This document shows positions 42,280 to 51,534 of a stretch of DNA of 64,000 nucleotides, in pieces (within the stretch, counting starts at the first letter, position 1; the number at the start of each line of letters is the position of its first letter). The stretch spans positions 106,847-170,846 of the forward strand of contig DXAA01000011.1 of assembly GCA_019117285.1 (NCBI GenBank). The letters are read 5' to 3'. The stretch is from Candidatus Limosilactobacillus intestinigallinarum (GTDB lineage: Bacteria > Bacillota > Bacilli > Lactobacillales > Lactobacillaceae). Under the pieces are notes generated by a model that worked only from the letters and a program-made list of their open reading frames with translations, did no database searches and was not told where the DNA came from. The translations under genes were made by a program, and so were the position numbers.

Positions 42280-42948
42280 ATGCGGATTAATGTTTTGCAA
42301 CACACGCCAAACGAGGGACCAGGTTCAATTCAGGACTGGGCCCACGCGCATGGTCATGACTTCTATGTTTATCATCCCTACCAATTCGGCAACCTACCAA
42401 CCGCTGACGAGACGGACCTCCTGGTAGTCCTGGGTGGACCGATGAGTCCCAATGATGACCTGCCCTGGATCAAGCAGGAACGGGTGCTGATCAAGCAACT
42501 GCTCGACCAGCATAAGCCGATCTTCGGTGCCTGCTACGGCGCCCAGCAGATCACCAAGACGCTGGGCTATCCCGTTACCAAGGCACCGCACAAGGAAGTC
42601 GGTTGGGCACCGGTCTACCGGCAGTCAGATGCCATTCCGGGGATCCCGGACCAGTTGGTGGCCCTGCACTGGCACGAGGAGATGTTCCAGGTACCTCAGG
42701 AGGCCCAGCTGCTGTTTTCCAGTGACCTGGTCCGAAACCAGGGCTTCCTGCTCGGTGACAACGTGATCGGCCTGCAGTTCCACTTCGAGCCACAGATCGA
42801 TAATGTCCGCGAGATGGCGGTCAATGATGATCAGTACCCACTGGACCACAACGACCTGGGTCAGACACCTCAGGAGATCATTGACCACGGGGTCCCAGCG
42901 GCCAATAAAGAAGTCATGTTTAAGCTGTTAGACTACATTACTAAGTAA
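42280..42948 (+). CDS. Class I glutamine amidotransferase-like protein
   Basis: 222 residues. The catalytic triad is Cys in PIFGACYGAQQ, and His and Glu in GLQFHFEPQ. It resembles the glutaminase half of GMP synthase. Stand-alone members include gamma-glutamyl hydrolases (PuuD-like) that break down gamma-glutamyl compounds. Followed by a terminator, then by a glutamate-cysteine ligase gene, so a gamma-glutamyl link is possible though unproven. Confidence 0.85.
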   Translation: MRINVLQHTPNEGPGSIQDWAHAHGHDFYVYHPYQFGNLPTADETDLLVVLGGPMSPNDDLPWIKQERVLIKQLLDQHKPIFGACYGAQQITKTLGYPVTKAPHKEVGWAPVYRQSDAIPGIPDQLVALHWHEEMFQVPQEAQLLFSSDLVRNQGFLLGDNVIGLQFHFEPQIDNVREMAVNDDQYPLDHNDLGQTPQEIIDHGVPAANKEVMFKLLDYITK

Positions 42949-42956
42949 AGAAATCG

Positions 42957-42998
42957 GGACGACACCTGCCAGTTAGTAGGGGCCGTCCTTTTTGTTTT
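42957..42998 (+). terminator. Rho-independent terminator
   Basis: GGACGACACC pairs imperfectly with GGGGCCGTCC (to 42988) and is followed by TTTTTGTTTT. Confidence 0.7.
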
Positions 42999-43082
42999 AG
43001 GGAAATACATTAAAATCTTGCTCATTATATCCCAAAAGTGTTACAGTTGAGTGCGAGATAAAAAGATGGGGGTGGAGAAGCG

Positions 43083-44615
43083 ATGACTGGAAAATACGAT
43101 GCGATCAAGGCGGCGTTGAATGAGCCCGCAATGAACGCCAAGATGTTTGCCTGTCGCTTTGGATTGGAAGTAAAGAAACACCGGGTGCTGACGAATGGCC
43201 GGGCCAGTCGTTACCCGTACCCGGTTAACCTGCGTTCCCGACAGCACAACCTGTACCTGAATTCCGGCTTTACCGATGACATGATCGACTTTGAAACGGA
43301 GCCGGTTGTCGGCAGTAAGCGGGCGGTTCGGCACCTGAAGGCCCTGGAGCAGATCATGATCGCCCACCTGCGCGATGATGAACGCCTCTGGCCACTGAGC
43401 ATGGCCCCGGCGCCACTCTACCAGAACGACCTGGACTACCTCAAGACGGCCTTCACCAAGCCATGGGACCAGGCCAATCACGACTACCTGGGTAAAAAAT
43501 ATGGGATTGCTCAGGAAATCCTGGGGGACGTCCACGTTAACTTCAGCCTGGACAACGACCTGGTCCGTGAACTATACCAGCGTTTCTACACTGATCGCTA
43601 CACCAGCCTGACCGACTTCCAGAACCACCTCTACTTCAAGTTGGCCCAGCGCTTCTACCTCTACCAGTGGCTCTTCACCTACCTCTTCGGTGCCAGTCCG
43701 GTCACCGAGGATATGCCACAGAGTTTCCCAGACGACCTCCAGCTGCCGGTGCGGAGCCTGCGCTGCAGTAACTACGGTGACGACAACCTGGCTACGGAAC
43801 AGGTCACCTATGCCTCCCTGGAGGAGCACTTTAAGCAGCTGCAGTCCTACATTGACAATGGCACTTTCTACAGCCTGAAGGAATTCTTCGGCCCGGTCCG
43901 GATGCGGCGGCACAATCACGATAATAATGACCTGATGGGGATCCTCAACAACGGGATCAACTATCTGGAATTCCGGAACTTCGACCTCGACCCACTGTCC
44001 CGGACGGGGATCAGTGACGACACGATCAACTTCCTTGAACTCCTGCTCCTGGACAGCCTGGTTTCACCGTTACCGGACAACCTGGCCCACCGTCTGGTTG
44101 AGGCCCGGAAGCTGAACAACGAGGTGGCCCTTCAAAAGGCCAAGGACGAGACCGACTGGATGAAGACGGCGGCCAATGAACTGATGGTTGAGCTCCAGAC
44201 CTTTGTCGAGGACTTCAACGCCCCACGGGAGTACCGGTTGGCCCTGACCTTTGCCCAGCGGCGGATTGATGACCCATCGCTGACCATCAGTGGCCAGTTG
44301 GCGGATCAGCTGGAAAACGGGAATCTCCTGTCATTTGGCCTCAAGATCGCCAATGACCGTTACACCGCCAACATCGGTTACCAACACCCCCTGCAGGCCC
44401 TCAGTAATGATTATTCTGACGATGCCCAGCGGCTGGTGCGAGCAGCCATTGAACTCGGGGTCCAGACCCGTCTGGAGCCGAACGCAATTACTCTGTCGGT
44501 CGGTGACCACCAGGAGGTCTACCAGCCAAATGATGAGTTTGACTTCAGTAAGGGTGCCCGTGAGTTTGTCCTCAACGTTTTCCCTGAGGCGGCGGCGTTT
44601 CAGGAAGAACAGTAA
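43083..44615 (+). CDS. gshA: Glutamate-cysteine ligase
   Basis: 510 residues, close to the family size of about 500. It makes gamma-glutamylcysteine from glutamate and cysteine with ATP. Landmarks are GLEVKKHRVLTNGR near the start (glutamate site), DVHVNFSL, TYLFGASPVTE and NYLEFRNFDLDPLSR (the conserved 'R-x-L/F-D-x-DP'). No glutathione synthetase domain is fused, so only the first step would be made here. Ribosome site GGGTGGAG. Part of GC-rich host backbone. Confidence 0.85.
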   Translation: MTGKYDAIKAALNEPAMNAKMFACRFGLEVKKHRVLTNGRASRYPYPVNLRSRQHNLYLNSGFTDDMIDFETEPVVGSKRAVRHLKALEQIMIAHLRDDERLWPLSMAPAPLYQNDLDYLKTAFTKPWDQANHDYLGKKYGIAQEILGDVHVNFSLDNDLVRELYQRFYTDRYTSLTDFQNHLYFKLAQRFYLYQWLFTYLFGASPVTEDMPQSFPDDLQLPVRSLRCSNYGDDNLATEQVTYASLEEHFKQLQSYIDNGTFYSLKEFFGPVRMRRHNHDNNDLMGILNNGINYLEFRNFDLDPLSRTGISDDTINFLELLLLDSLVSPLPDNLAHRLVEARKLNNEVALQKAKDETDWMKTAANELMVELQTFVEDFNAPREYRLALTFAQRRIDDPSLTISGQLADQLENGNLLSFGLKIANDRYTANIGYQHPLQALSNDYSDDAQRLVRAAIELGVQTRLEPNAITLSVGDHQEVYQPNDEFDFSKGAREFVLNVFPEAAAFQEEQ

Positions 44616-44636
44616 TCAGATTTTAAGGGGAAGTAC

Positions 44637-44668
44637 GAGCTGTGACCGATTGCCGGCCCAGCTTTTTT
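44637..44668 (+). terminator. Rho-independent terminator
   Basis: GAGCTG (44637..) pairs with CAGCTT (44659..), with a GC-rich loop and a T run to 44668. It ends gshA. Confidence 0.5.
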
Positions 44669-44682
44669 ATTTCCCGGGAAAT
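44669..44682. repeat. ATTTCCCGGGAAAT palindrome, copy 3
   Basis: Exact palindrome between the gshA terminator and the ribosome site of the dehydrogenase gene, 14 bases before its ATG. Confidence 0.75.
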
Positions 44683-44696
44683 AAAGGTGAGAAGAA

Positions 44697-45626
44697 ATGA
44701 GTAAGATTGGAATTATTGGATTAGGTCACGTCGGTCGTCTATTGGCTCACCAGCTGGTAATGACCGGCTGTGCCGACGAATTGGTCCTGATCGATCAGGA
44801 TGATCAGCTCGCCCTGGCTCTGCAGACGGACCTGCGTGATGCCGCCACCGCCCTGGCTGGACAACCCAAGATTATCATCCAGGACTATGCGGCCTTGAAG
44901 GATGCCCAGGTCGTTGTCGTGGCGGTGGGGAAGAGCAGCCTGATCGCCGACCAGCCAATGGCTGAGTTAGCCTTCAACCACGATGCCATCAAGCAGGTGG
45001 CTGCCCAGGTCAAGGCCAGCGGCTTCGCAGGGATCGTCCTCAACCTGAGCAACCCCAACGAGGCGGTTACTGCCTACCTGCAGCAGTGCCTCCTCCTGCC
45101 ACCCAAGCAGGTGCTGGGGATCGGTACCGTCTTGGAGACGGCCCGCCTTCACCGGGCGGTCGCCGCGGCGGCCAAGCTTTCACCGGCCAACGTGGGCGGC
45201 TTTGTTTACGGACAACACGATGGTCAGCAGGTCTTTGCTTGGTCAACGGTCCGGGTCAATGGTCAAACCCTTGATCAGACGATTGATGGCCACCATCTCG
45301 ACCAGGAGCAGCTTAAGATCAACGCTGACCTCGATAACTGGTACACCCTGCAGGGGTTGGGTTACAACGCCAGCGCGGCCTGTGCCTGGGCGGCCCGGAT
45401 CATCAGGGCGGTCCTGACCGACGAGCAATTGGCCCTGCCGGTAGCGATCTTCCAGCCCCAGTACGAGGGTTACGTCAGCTTCCCGGCCCTGATCGGTCGG
45501 CAGGGGATCGGCAACCTGCTCTTGCTTAAACTCTACCCGGTTGAAGAGGCCGGAATCAAAACCGCCGCGGCGACGATTGGTCAGCAGTTAGCGGCACTAC
45601 AAAGGATGGATGAAGATAATGATTAA
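44697..45626 (+). CDS. L-2-hydroxyacid (lactate-type) dehydrogenase
   Basis: 309 residues of the LDH/MDH family, closest in style to L-2-hydroxyisocaproate dehydrogenase. The NAD site is GIIGLGHVGRLL; LNLSNPNEAVTAYL and GIGTVLETARLHRAV carry the substrate-site arginine; the catalytic histidine is in YGQHDG. Canonical LDH has LDxxR where this has LETAR, with Glu for Asp, which could shift activity or specificity. AAAGGTGAG is the ribosome site. Ends overlapping the LOG gene by 8 bases. Confidence 0.85.
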   Translation: MSKIGIIGLGHVGRLLAHQLVMTGCADELVLIDQDDQLALALQTDLRDAATALAGQPKIIIQDYAALKDAQVVVVAVGKSSLIADQPMAELAFNHDAIKQVAAQVKASGFAGIVLNLSNPNEAVTAYLQQCLLLPPKQVLGIGTVLETARLHRAVAAAAKLSPANVGGFVYGQHDGQQVFAWSTVRVNGQTLDQTIDGHHLDQEQLKINADLDNWYTLQGLGYNASAACAWAARIIRAVLTDEQLALPVAIFQPQYEGYVSFPALIGRQGIGNLLLLKLYPVEEAGIKTAAATIGQQLAALQRMDEDND

Positions 45627-46197
45627 ACGATTAGCAGTATACTGTGGGGCGCGTGCTAGCCACGATCCCCGTTACCTCCAGTCAGCCCATGACCTCGGTC
45701 TATCCATGGCCCAACACCAGATTGAGTTAGTTTATGGTGGGGGTCAATACGGCCTGATGGGGGCCGTCGCCCAGGGGGTCCTTGATGGGCAAGGGATTGT
45801 CCACGGGGTGATCACCAAGCAGCTTGCCGGGCGCGGGGTCACCTTTAAGGCGGTCACCGACCTCCACCTGGTTGACGACATGGATACCCGCAAGGAAACG
45901 ATGATGAAGCTGGCCGATGGGATGTTGGCCCTGCCCGGGGGCCTGGGGACCCTGGAGGAGATCAGCCAGGCAGCCTCCTGGATGACCCTTGGCAACAACG
46001 ACAAGCCGATCGCTTTCTACAACCTCAATGATTTCTACGCTCCACTGCAAAAGCTGCTGGTGGAGATGAATCAGGCTGGCTTCCTGGAACAGCGTTACCT
46101 GGATAGCCTCTGCTTCAGTGCCGACTTCGAACGGGTGCTGAGATTCATGAATGACTACCAGGCCCCAATGCGTCGCCAATATAAACACGAAAAGTAA
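45619..46197 (+). CDS. LOG family (TIGR00730) nucleotide hydrolase
   Basis: 192 residues with the lysine-decarboxylase-like Rossmann fold. The signature PGGLGTLEE is present, as is ELVYGGGQYGLMGAVA. The family cleaves the base from nucleoside 5'-monophosphates (cytokinin-activating type); the bacterial role is unclear. Start ATG 45619 is favoured because AAGGA lies 12 bases upstream; the ATG at 45610 is too close. Overlaps the dehydrogenase by 8 bases. Confidence 0.9.
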   Translation: MIKRLAVYCGARASHDPRYLQSAHDLGLSMAQHQIELVYGGGQYGLMGAVAQGVLDGQGIVHGVITKQLAGRGVTFKAVTDLHLVDDMDTRKETMMKLADGMLALPGGLGTLEEISQAASWMTLGNNDKPIAFYNLNDFYAPLQKLLVEMNQAGFLEQRYLDSLCFSADFERVLRFMNDYQAPMRRQYKHEK

Positions 46198-46234
46198 TTT
46201 AAAAATAAAAAAGCCGCTCATGGCGGTCACTGAA

Positions 46235-46597
46235 TTATTGTAATGGTTGAATCGCATAGACCTGGTCATCGGCCTCGTCGGTCAGGGAGACGGGCCGGTT
46301 TTCGTTGGCCCGGATTGTGATGTGGTAGCCGAATTTATCAAGGAAGACCAGCTTGTCAGCCTTGATCTGTTGAACGGTAGCCGGAATAGGCTGGTTATCG
46401 ATGCCCAGTTTTAATTCAGGAGAAATGGTGATTTTGTGGGATCGATCGCGTTCCTTATCATAGTATTGCCAAGTGCCAGTATAAAAAATCGGTAACGCGG
46501 TCGTAGTGTTATTTTTCTTTGCGTGACTGAACCCTAAAGTACTGCTGAGCCCAGCCATCAGTCCCGCGCCGAAAAGTAACATTCCCTTTTTCTTCAT
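46235..46597 (-). CDS. DUF4828 protein, secreted or membrane-anchored
   Basis: 120 residues with an N-terminal hydrophobic segment [18 protein letters not shown], then a small beta-domain ([21 protein letters not shown]...[14 protein letters not shown]). This is the lactobacillus DUF4828 pattern. Function unknown, likely outside the membrane. Divergent from the oxidoreductase downstream; the 167-base gap holds promoters for both. Confidence 0.85.
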   Translation of the reverse strand: MKKKGMLLFGAGLMAGLSSTLGFSHAKKNNTTTALPIFYTGTWQYYDKERDRSHKITISPELKLGIDNQPIPATVQQIKADKLVFLDKFGYHITIRANENRPVSLTDEADDQVYAIQPLQ

Positions 46598-46764
46598 ATT
46601 TCATCAGTCTCCTCAATTAAGTATGTGATAAGTCAAATTTAGCTTCACGATTATTATACACACATTTGTATTATGAGAAGATTTCATTTCTGTTAAAATC
46701 ACGCAATAATTGGTAAAATTAGGTGTAAGCAAATTTAGAATACGTAAAGGGAGACGAGAAAAGG

Positions 46765-47784
46765 ATGCTTAAACTCGGAATTATTGGAACACACATTATC
46801 ACTGATCAGATGTTAGATGCCGCGAAGACGACCGGCAAGTACCAATTGACGACGGTTTATTCACGGACGATGGCGCGGGCCAAGGAATTTGGTGAACCAT
46901 ACGGCGCTACCGAGTTCTACGACGACCTGAACAAGTTCTTCGAAGAGGGGGACTTTGACGTTGTCTACATCGCCTCACCAAACAGCCTCCACTACCAACA
47001 GGTTCGTTTAGCGATCGAAAACGATAAGTTCATCATTGTCGAGAAGCCGGCCTTTGTCAACCCGGATGAATTCAGTGCGATTGAATCCTTGCTGGCTGCC
47101 CACCCCAAGGCCCGGCTGGTAGAAGCCGCCCGGCACATTCACACGCCACTCTACCAACAGGCCCTGGCCAAGGTCGATGAGATGAAGAAGAACCATTGCC
47201 AGGGGGCTACAATCACGGTCATGAAGTATTCCTCTCGTTATGACAAGGTTCTCGCTGACGACAAGCCATACCCGAACATCTTCACCCTGAAGTTTGCCGG
47301 GGGTGCCCTGATGGACCTTGGTGTATATGCCGTCTACGGGGCGGTGACCCTGTTCGGTGAACCATCCACGGTGGTCTACTACCCAACCCTGGCCAAGACC
47401 GGTGTCGACGCCAAGGGGGTTGCCATCCTGAACTACAAGGACTTCACCGTTACCCTGAACTTCGGGAAGACCGCAAACTCCCACCTCGACTCCGAAGTTT
47501 ACGGTCTCAAGGACACCCTGGTCTTTGACAGTATCTTTAACACCAAGCAAGTAACCTACTACGACGCTGATCAAAATGCCCACCCACTGGATGCCCCCGT
47601 TGAGAAGAACTCGATGACCGACGAAATGAACGACTTTGCCGATCTCTTTAACAACCCTGATGATGAGGCAGAAATGAAGAAGTACAAGCACTGGATGGAC
47701 TTGGCCCGGACGGTCAACTCAGTCATGTACTCAATGCGGCAATCGGCCAACCTTGTTTTCCCCGCTGACAATGATCAGGAATAG
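46765..47784 (+). CDS. Gfo/Idh/MocA family oxidoreductase
   Basis: 339 residues. NAD(P)-binding N-terminus LGIIGTHIITDQMLDAA, catalytic EKP motif (IIVEKPAFVN), and the C-terminal GGALMDLGVYAVYGA. Likely oxidises a sugar or polyol, substrate unknown. It is in a likely operon with the DEAD helicase, whose start lies 12 bases past its stop. Confidence 0.9.
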   Translation: MLKLGIIGTHIITDQMLDAAKTTGKYQLTTVYSRTMARAKEFGEPYGATEFYDDLNKFFEEGDFDVVYIASPNSLHYQQVRLAIENDKFIIVEKPAFVNPDEFSAIESLLAAHPKARLVEAARHIHTPLYQQALAKVDEMKKNHCQGATITVMKYSSRYDKVLADDKPYPNIFTLKFAGGALMDLGVYAVYGAVTLFGEPSTVVYYPTLAKTGVDAKGVAILNYKDFTVTLNFGKTANSHLDSEVYGLKDTLVFDSIFNTKQVTYYDADQNAHPLDAPVEKNSMTDEMNDFADLFNNPDDEAEMKKYKHWMDLARTVNSVMYSMRQSANLVFPADNDQE

Positions 47785-47796
47785 GATGATGTTTAA

Positions 47797-49101
47797 TTGA
47801 TCAAACAGTTTCAAGAACATTTTAACGAACGCTACCAGGAACCAACGGCGATCCAATCGGCAGTTGCGGAGGCCCTGGCAAACGACAAGTCGGTCCTAGG
47901 AATTGCCCCGACCGGTTCCGGTAAGACCCTGGCCTTCACCCTGCCACTCCTGCCCAAGGTGATGCCAGGAACGGGGACCCAACTGCTGGTCTTGTCACCA
48001 TCTCAGGAGCTGGCCCTGCAGACCGCCCGGGTAATGCGCGAATGGGCGACCCTGATCGGGGTCAAGGTTCAGTCCCTGACTGGGGGTGCCAACCTCCGTC
48101 GCCAGGTGATGAAGCTCCATGAACACCCGGACGTGGTCGTCGGGACACCTGGTCGGGTACTGCACATGTTGGATAACCACCACCTGAAGCTCGGCCACCT
48201 GCAGACCCTGGTGATCGATGAGGCGGATGACCTCCTCCAGGATGATACCCAGGCCGTGGTCGAGGACATCGAGCGGGCGACCCCGCTCAGCACGCAGTTG
48301 GTCTTCTTCTCAGCTACGAAGGCACCGGTGTTCAATGACCTTGATGTGATGTTTGGTCGGGACATCGTGACCTATGATGTCCGAAACACCGACCATTCCC
48401 GGGGACCGGTCAAGCATGGTTACCTGATCGCCCGAACCAACCAGCAGAAGACGGCAACTCTGCGGCGCTTAGCCAGTGTCAAGGACTTCCGGGCTCTGGT
48501 CTTCTTCAACAGCACCCGGACCCTGAACTATGCGGCCAGTCGTCTGCGTCACGAACACGTTGCGGTGGGGACCCTTGGTGGTCGCCAGCGCCAGGTCCAG
48601 CGGGAAAAAGCTATGCGGATGTTCCGTAAGCGCCAACTGAAGTTTTTACTGACCACCGACCTGGCCGCCCGGGGCCTTGATATCCCGAAGCTACCCGGGG
48701 TGATCAACTTTGACCTGCCTAAGCAGACCAATACCTACATCCACCGGGCTGGCCGGACGGGCCGGCAGGGGGAGCCGGGCGTTGTCCTGAACCTTGGGGA
48801 TGACCACGACATTCGTGATCTCAAGAAGTTACTCAAGGACACCGATTATCACCTGGTTCGGATGTACATCGGCAACGACCAGCTGACCGACCAGAAGCCA
48901 GTTGCTGGCCAAAAGGTGGTCTCCCTGGGCAAACAGGCCAGTCGTCGCCTCCAGGAAGAACAGCATGACGATGGCAATCTTCACAAGCAGGTCCACAAGA
49001 CCCTGGCCAGCTTCAGTAAGCCCCACCGTAAGCGCCACAAGAAGAACCGGAAGAACAAGGGGATCCGGCTCAAGCACCGCCGGAAGAGCGCGGGCAAGTA
49101 A
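47797..49101 (+). CDS. DEAD-box RNA helicase
   Basis: 434 residues. Q-motif YQEPTAIQSAV, motif I APTGSGKT, II VIDEADDL, III FSAT, V TTDLAARGLDIP, and VI HRAGRTGR, then a very basic tail (RKRHKKNRKNKGIRLKHRRKS). CshB/YfmL-like; such proteins aid ribosome assembly and cold-shock RNA turnover. TTG start after AGGATGATG. Followed by a stem-loop. Confidence 0.93.
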   Translation: MIKQFQEHFNERYQEPTAIQSAVAEALANDKSVLGIAPTGSGKTLAFTLPLLPKVMPGTGTQLLVLSPSQELALQTARVMREWATLIGVKVQSLTGGANLRRQVMKLHEHPDVVVGTPGRVLHMLDNHHLKLGHLQTLVIDEADDLLQDDTQAVVEDIERATPLSTQLVFFSATKAPVFNDLDVMFGRDIVTYDVRNTDHSRGPVKHGYLIARTNQQKTATLRRLASVKDFRALVFFNSTRTLNYAASRLRHEHVAVGTLGGRQRQVQREKAMRMFRKRQLKFLLTTDLAARGLDIPKLPGVINFDLPKQTNTYIHRAGRTGRQGEPGVVLNLGDDHDIRDLKKLLKDTDYHLVRMYIGNDQLTDQKPVAGQKVVSLGKQASRRLQEEQHDDGNLHKQVHKTLASFSKPHRKRHKKNRKNKGIRLKHRRKSAGK

Positions 49102-49105
49102 GTAA

Positions 49106-49160
49106 AAAGAATATTACCGCCTTTACCTTCCTGAGATAAAATGCGATAATATTCTTTGTT
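49106..49160 (+). terminator. Rho-independent terminator
   Basis: AAAGAATATTA (49106..49116) pairs with TAATATTCTTT (49147..49157) across a 30-base loop, with GTTT after it. Confidence 0.6.
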
Positions 49161-49161
49161 T

Positions 49162-49234
49162 GGTCCCATAGTATAATTGGATAGTACATCCGCCTCCTAA
49201 GCGGTCGATTCCGGTTCAAGCCCGGATGGGATCA
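49162..49234 (+). tRNA. tRNA-Arg (anticodon CCT)
   Basis: A 73-base cloverleaf. The acceptor GGTCCCA pairs with TGGGATC, the T-arm is TCCGG-TTCAAGC-CCGGA, the anticodon loop is CTCCTAA with anticodon CCT reading AGG, and the D-arm is short with the GG loop pair. The discriminator is A; CCA is not encoded. AGG is a rare codon in this GC-richer host but common in AT-rich inserts. Confidence 0.93.
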
Positions 49235-49241
49235 TCAGTAC

Positions 49242-49273
49242 AAGCCGTGTCGAACATTGCGACACGGCTTTTG
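49242..49273 (+). terminator. Terminator of tRNA-Arg
   Basis: AAGCCGTGTCG (49242..49252) pairs with CGACACGGCTT (49260..49270), with TT after it. Confidence 0.85.
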
Positions 49274-49307
49274 TGTAAACTAGGCGATCAAAAAAGGGGA
49301 GATCATC

Positions 49308-50438
49308 GTGCAGGGGCCATATAAGATTATGTCATTATTTGGAACACGGGCAGAGGCATTGAAGCTGGCGCCGGTGATTGAGCGGATGATGGCGGCCCCG
49401 GCTACCTGGCAGTCGATTGTGGTCACCACCGCGCAGCAACAGCACCGGCCCCAGCTCTGGCAGGCCCTCGACCGGTTAAACATCACGCCGGACTTCAATC
49501 TCGACGTAGATGACGAGCCGGAATACGACCTGGTGGAGCAACTCAGTAAGCTTCTTCACAACCTAAACAATGTCATGCACGCGAGCCAGCCGGACATGAT
49601 CCTGGTGGCCGGGGACGCAACGACTAGCCTGGCCGCGAGTCTAGTCAGTTTCTACCAGCACCTGCCGCTGGGGCACGTCGAGGCCGGCCTGCGGACCTAC
49701 GACAAGACGCTGCCCTTTCCCGATGAGATGCACCGTCGCCTGACCGATGACCTGGCAGACCTCTACTTTGCCCCGACGACCCGGGCCCGGGACAACCTGC
49801 TCAAGGAGTTTCACCCAGCTAAGCAGATCTACGTCACCGGGAACACCTCGATCGACGCGGTCGAGGAGGCCCTTACGCCGGACTTTCACAGCGACCTGCT
49901 TGACCAACTGCCAGCGGACCACCGGCTGATCATCCTAACGATGAGCCGACGGGAAAATATTGGTGAGCCGATGCGCCAGGTCTTCCACACGGTCCGGGAC
50001 ATCGTCGAGACCAACCCGGACGTCGAGCTGGTCTGCCCCCTGGCCCCGGACCCCGAGGTGATGAGTCTGGCAGGGGAGATCCTCGGTGAGCGGGAACGGA
50101 TTCACCTGATCAAACCGTTGCCCCACAAGGACTTCCTGAACATCGCGGCCCGCAGCACCCTGATCATCACCGATTCCGGAACCATCCAGGAGGAGGCCCC
50201 GGCCCTTCACAAGCCGGTGCTCCTCCTCCGGGAAAAGACGGAGCGGCAAGAGGCCGTCGATGTTGGGGCAGTCCAGATCGTCGGCACCGACCCGACCAGC
50301 ATCCAGCAGGCGGTCTTCGAGTTACTAAACAACAACCGCGCCTACCAGAAGATGGCCACGGCCCCGAATCCATTCGGGGACGGTCATGCGAGCGCCCACA
50401 TTCTGCGGATTATCGAGGACTATCTGAAGGCAAAATAA
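49308..50438 (+). CDS. wecB: UDP-N-acetylglucosamine 2-epimerase, non-hydrolysing
   Basis: 376 residues. Converts UDP-GlcNAc to UDP-ManNAc for wall or exopolysaccharide sugars. Landmarks are SLFGTRAEALKLAPVIE, VAGDATTSLAASLVSF, LPLGHVEAGLRTYDKTLPFPDEMHRR (given in part) and SGTIQEEAPALHKPVL. GTG start, with GGGGAGA upstream. Preceded by the tRNA, followed by a terminator, so it is its own unit. mnaA is an equivalent gene name. Confidence 0.93.
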   Translation: MQGPYKIMSLFGTRAEALKLAPVIERMMAAPATWQSIVVTTAQQQHRPQLWQALDRLNITPDFNLDVDDEPEYDLVEQLSKLLHNLNNVMHASQPDMILVAGDATTSLAASLVSFYQHLPLGHVEAGLRTYDKTLPFPDEMHRRLTDDLADLYFAPTTRARDNLLKEFHPAKQIYVTGNTSIDAVEEALTPDFHSDLLDQLPADHRLIILTMSRRENIGEPMRQVFHTVRDIVETNPDVELVCPLAPDPEVMSLAGEILGERERIHLIKPLPHKDFLNIAARSTLIITDSGTIQEEAPALHKPVLLLREKTERQEAVDVGAVQIVGTDPTSIQQAVFELLNNNRAYQKMATAPNPFGDGHASAHILRIIEDYLKAK

Positions 50439-50448
50439 TTCAACAAAG

Positions 50449-50490
50449 AAACGGCTGAAGATCAAAATTGTATGCTCTCCAGCCGTTTTT
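50449..50490 (+). terminator. Rho-independent terminator
   Basis: AACGGCTG (50449..50457) pairs with CAGCCGTT (50480..), followed by TTTTAATTT. It can also serve the convergent GtrA gene. Confidence 0.75.
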
Positions 50491-50493
50491 AAT

Positions 50494-50949
50494 TTAGTCT
50501 TCTTTACTTCGTTCCACGATGTCCCGGTTATCGTGGAAGATCAGCCATTTCGAGAAGATGTAGTTGGCAACCACGACAATGACGTTGTCGACGATCTTGA
50601 CGATCAGCTGTTGAATCGGGCTATCAAGCTTCAGCAGGCTGACCCCGACGTACATGATGATGACGTCCATGATCAGGGTCAGGGCCCGGTAGAAGTAGAA
50701 CCAGAAGAACTCCTTCACGAAGGCCTTGACGGTCGAGTAGTGGGAACCGAAGACCCAGACCTTGTTGGTAAAGTAAGCGACCAGCACCGACAGGAACCAA
50801 GCGATGACGTTGGCCAATTGGTAGTTCCAGTGAACCCCGGAGCTGAGGAACTGGAAGACCCCAATGTTGACGATCGTGGTGACCACGCCCCAGAAGAGGT
50901 AGGCGATGATGGAACGGTACTTATTGAAGAGGGCGACGAGCTTATTCAT
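50494..50949 (-). CDS. GtrA family membrane protein
   Basis: 151 residues, four membrane helices: SIIAYLFWGVVTTIVNIGVF, VIAWFLSVLVAYFTNKVWVFG (in part), ALTLIMDVIIMYVGV, VDNVIVVVANYIFSKWLIF. The FTNKVWVF and NYIFSKWLIF motifs are typical of GtrA, thought to flip undecaprenyl-phosphate-linked sugars. The GtrB-type glycosyltransferase of the polysaccharide cluster at 57609 would be a natural partner. Starts inside the flavodoxin gene by 8 bases. Confidence 0.92.
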   Translation of the reverse strand: MNKLVALFNKYRSIIAYLFWGVVTTIVNIGVFQFLSSGVHWNYQLANVIAWFLSVLVAYFTNKVWVFGSHYSTVKAFVKEFFWFYFYRALTLIMDVIIMYVGVSLLKLDSPIQQLIVKIVDNVIVVVANYIFSKWLIFHDNRDIVERSKED

Positions 50950-51397
50950 TAGTCTTAGCCGCCTTTTCTACCAGCTGCTTGGCAAAGGCATCCAGCTTCT
51001 TGATGTCGTCCTCGTCCGGTGCCAGGTTGACGTGGACGTTTTCGGCTCCCTTGGTGGCACCGGTCTTAGCCAGGGCATCACCAAATTTGTCGACAGCCAC
51101 GCAGAAGTCATCACCGTAGAAGGTGTCGCCGGAACCGGCCACCCCGTAGACCTTACCGTCCAGCTGTTCTTCTTGAAGGTCGTCGTAGAAGTCGAGGCCT
51201 TCCTCGGGCAGGGCTCCCTCGTCGTAGGTGTATGGGCAGATGACACAGATGTCGACATCATCGAAGTCGGCGGGGTCGGCCATCGTCATCTCGGTCTCTT
51301 CGACGTCGACGTCCAGGTCTTCTAGAGCATCGGTGATGATATCGGCCACGTCCTCGTTGTTACCGGTGATTGTTGCGTAGACCACAAGAGCTTTCAT
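50942..51397 (-). CDS. Flavodoxin
   Basis: 151 residues from the ATG at 51397, which follows GGAGG. FMN-binding electron carrier; the phosphate loop is YATITGNNEDVA, and the acidic surface (DVDVEETEMTMAD, DEDDIKKLDAF) plus GVAGSGDTFYGDDFC fit short-chain flavodoxins. A -10 TATAAT lies at 51435..51440 on the minus strand. Co-transcribed with GtrA. Confidence 0.93.
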   Translation of the reverse strand: MKALVVYATITGNNEDVADIITDALEDLDVDVEETEMTMADPADFDDVDICVICPYTYDEGALPEEGLDFYDDLQEEQLDGKVYGVAGSGDTFYGDDFCVAVDKFGDALAKTGATKGAENVHVNLAPDEDDIKKLDAFAKQLVEKAAKTNE

Positions 51398-51534
51398 TGA
51401 TAATTCCTCCATTATATAGATTATTGCCACTTAATTATAACAGTTTCATAGTATAGCATGCTTTGGCCAGAACGGGGGAACTAGTGGTATACTATTAAAG
51501 ATAGAAATGTCAAAAAAGGAGACATATTTAGAGA

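Noticed and set aside
45727..46269. 180-codon frame opposite the LOG gene
   Set aside because: Shadow of a clear LOG protein with PGGLGTLEE.
47008..47691. 227-codon frame opposite the Gfo/Idh/MocA gene
   Set aside because: The sense protein has EKP and Rossmann motifs; the antisense frame has none.
49162..49234. tRNA-Arg as the integration site of a mobile element
   Set aside because: No integrase gene or repeated tRNA 3' end lies nearby; flanking genes are host-like.
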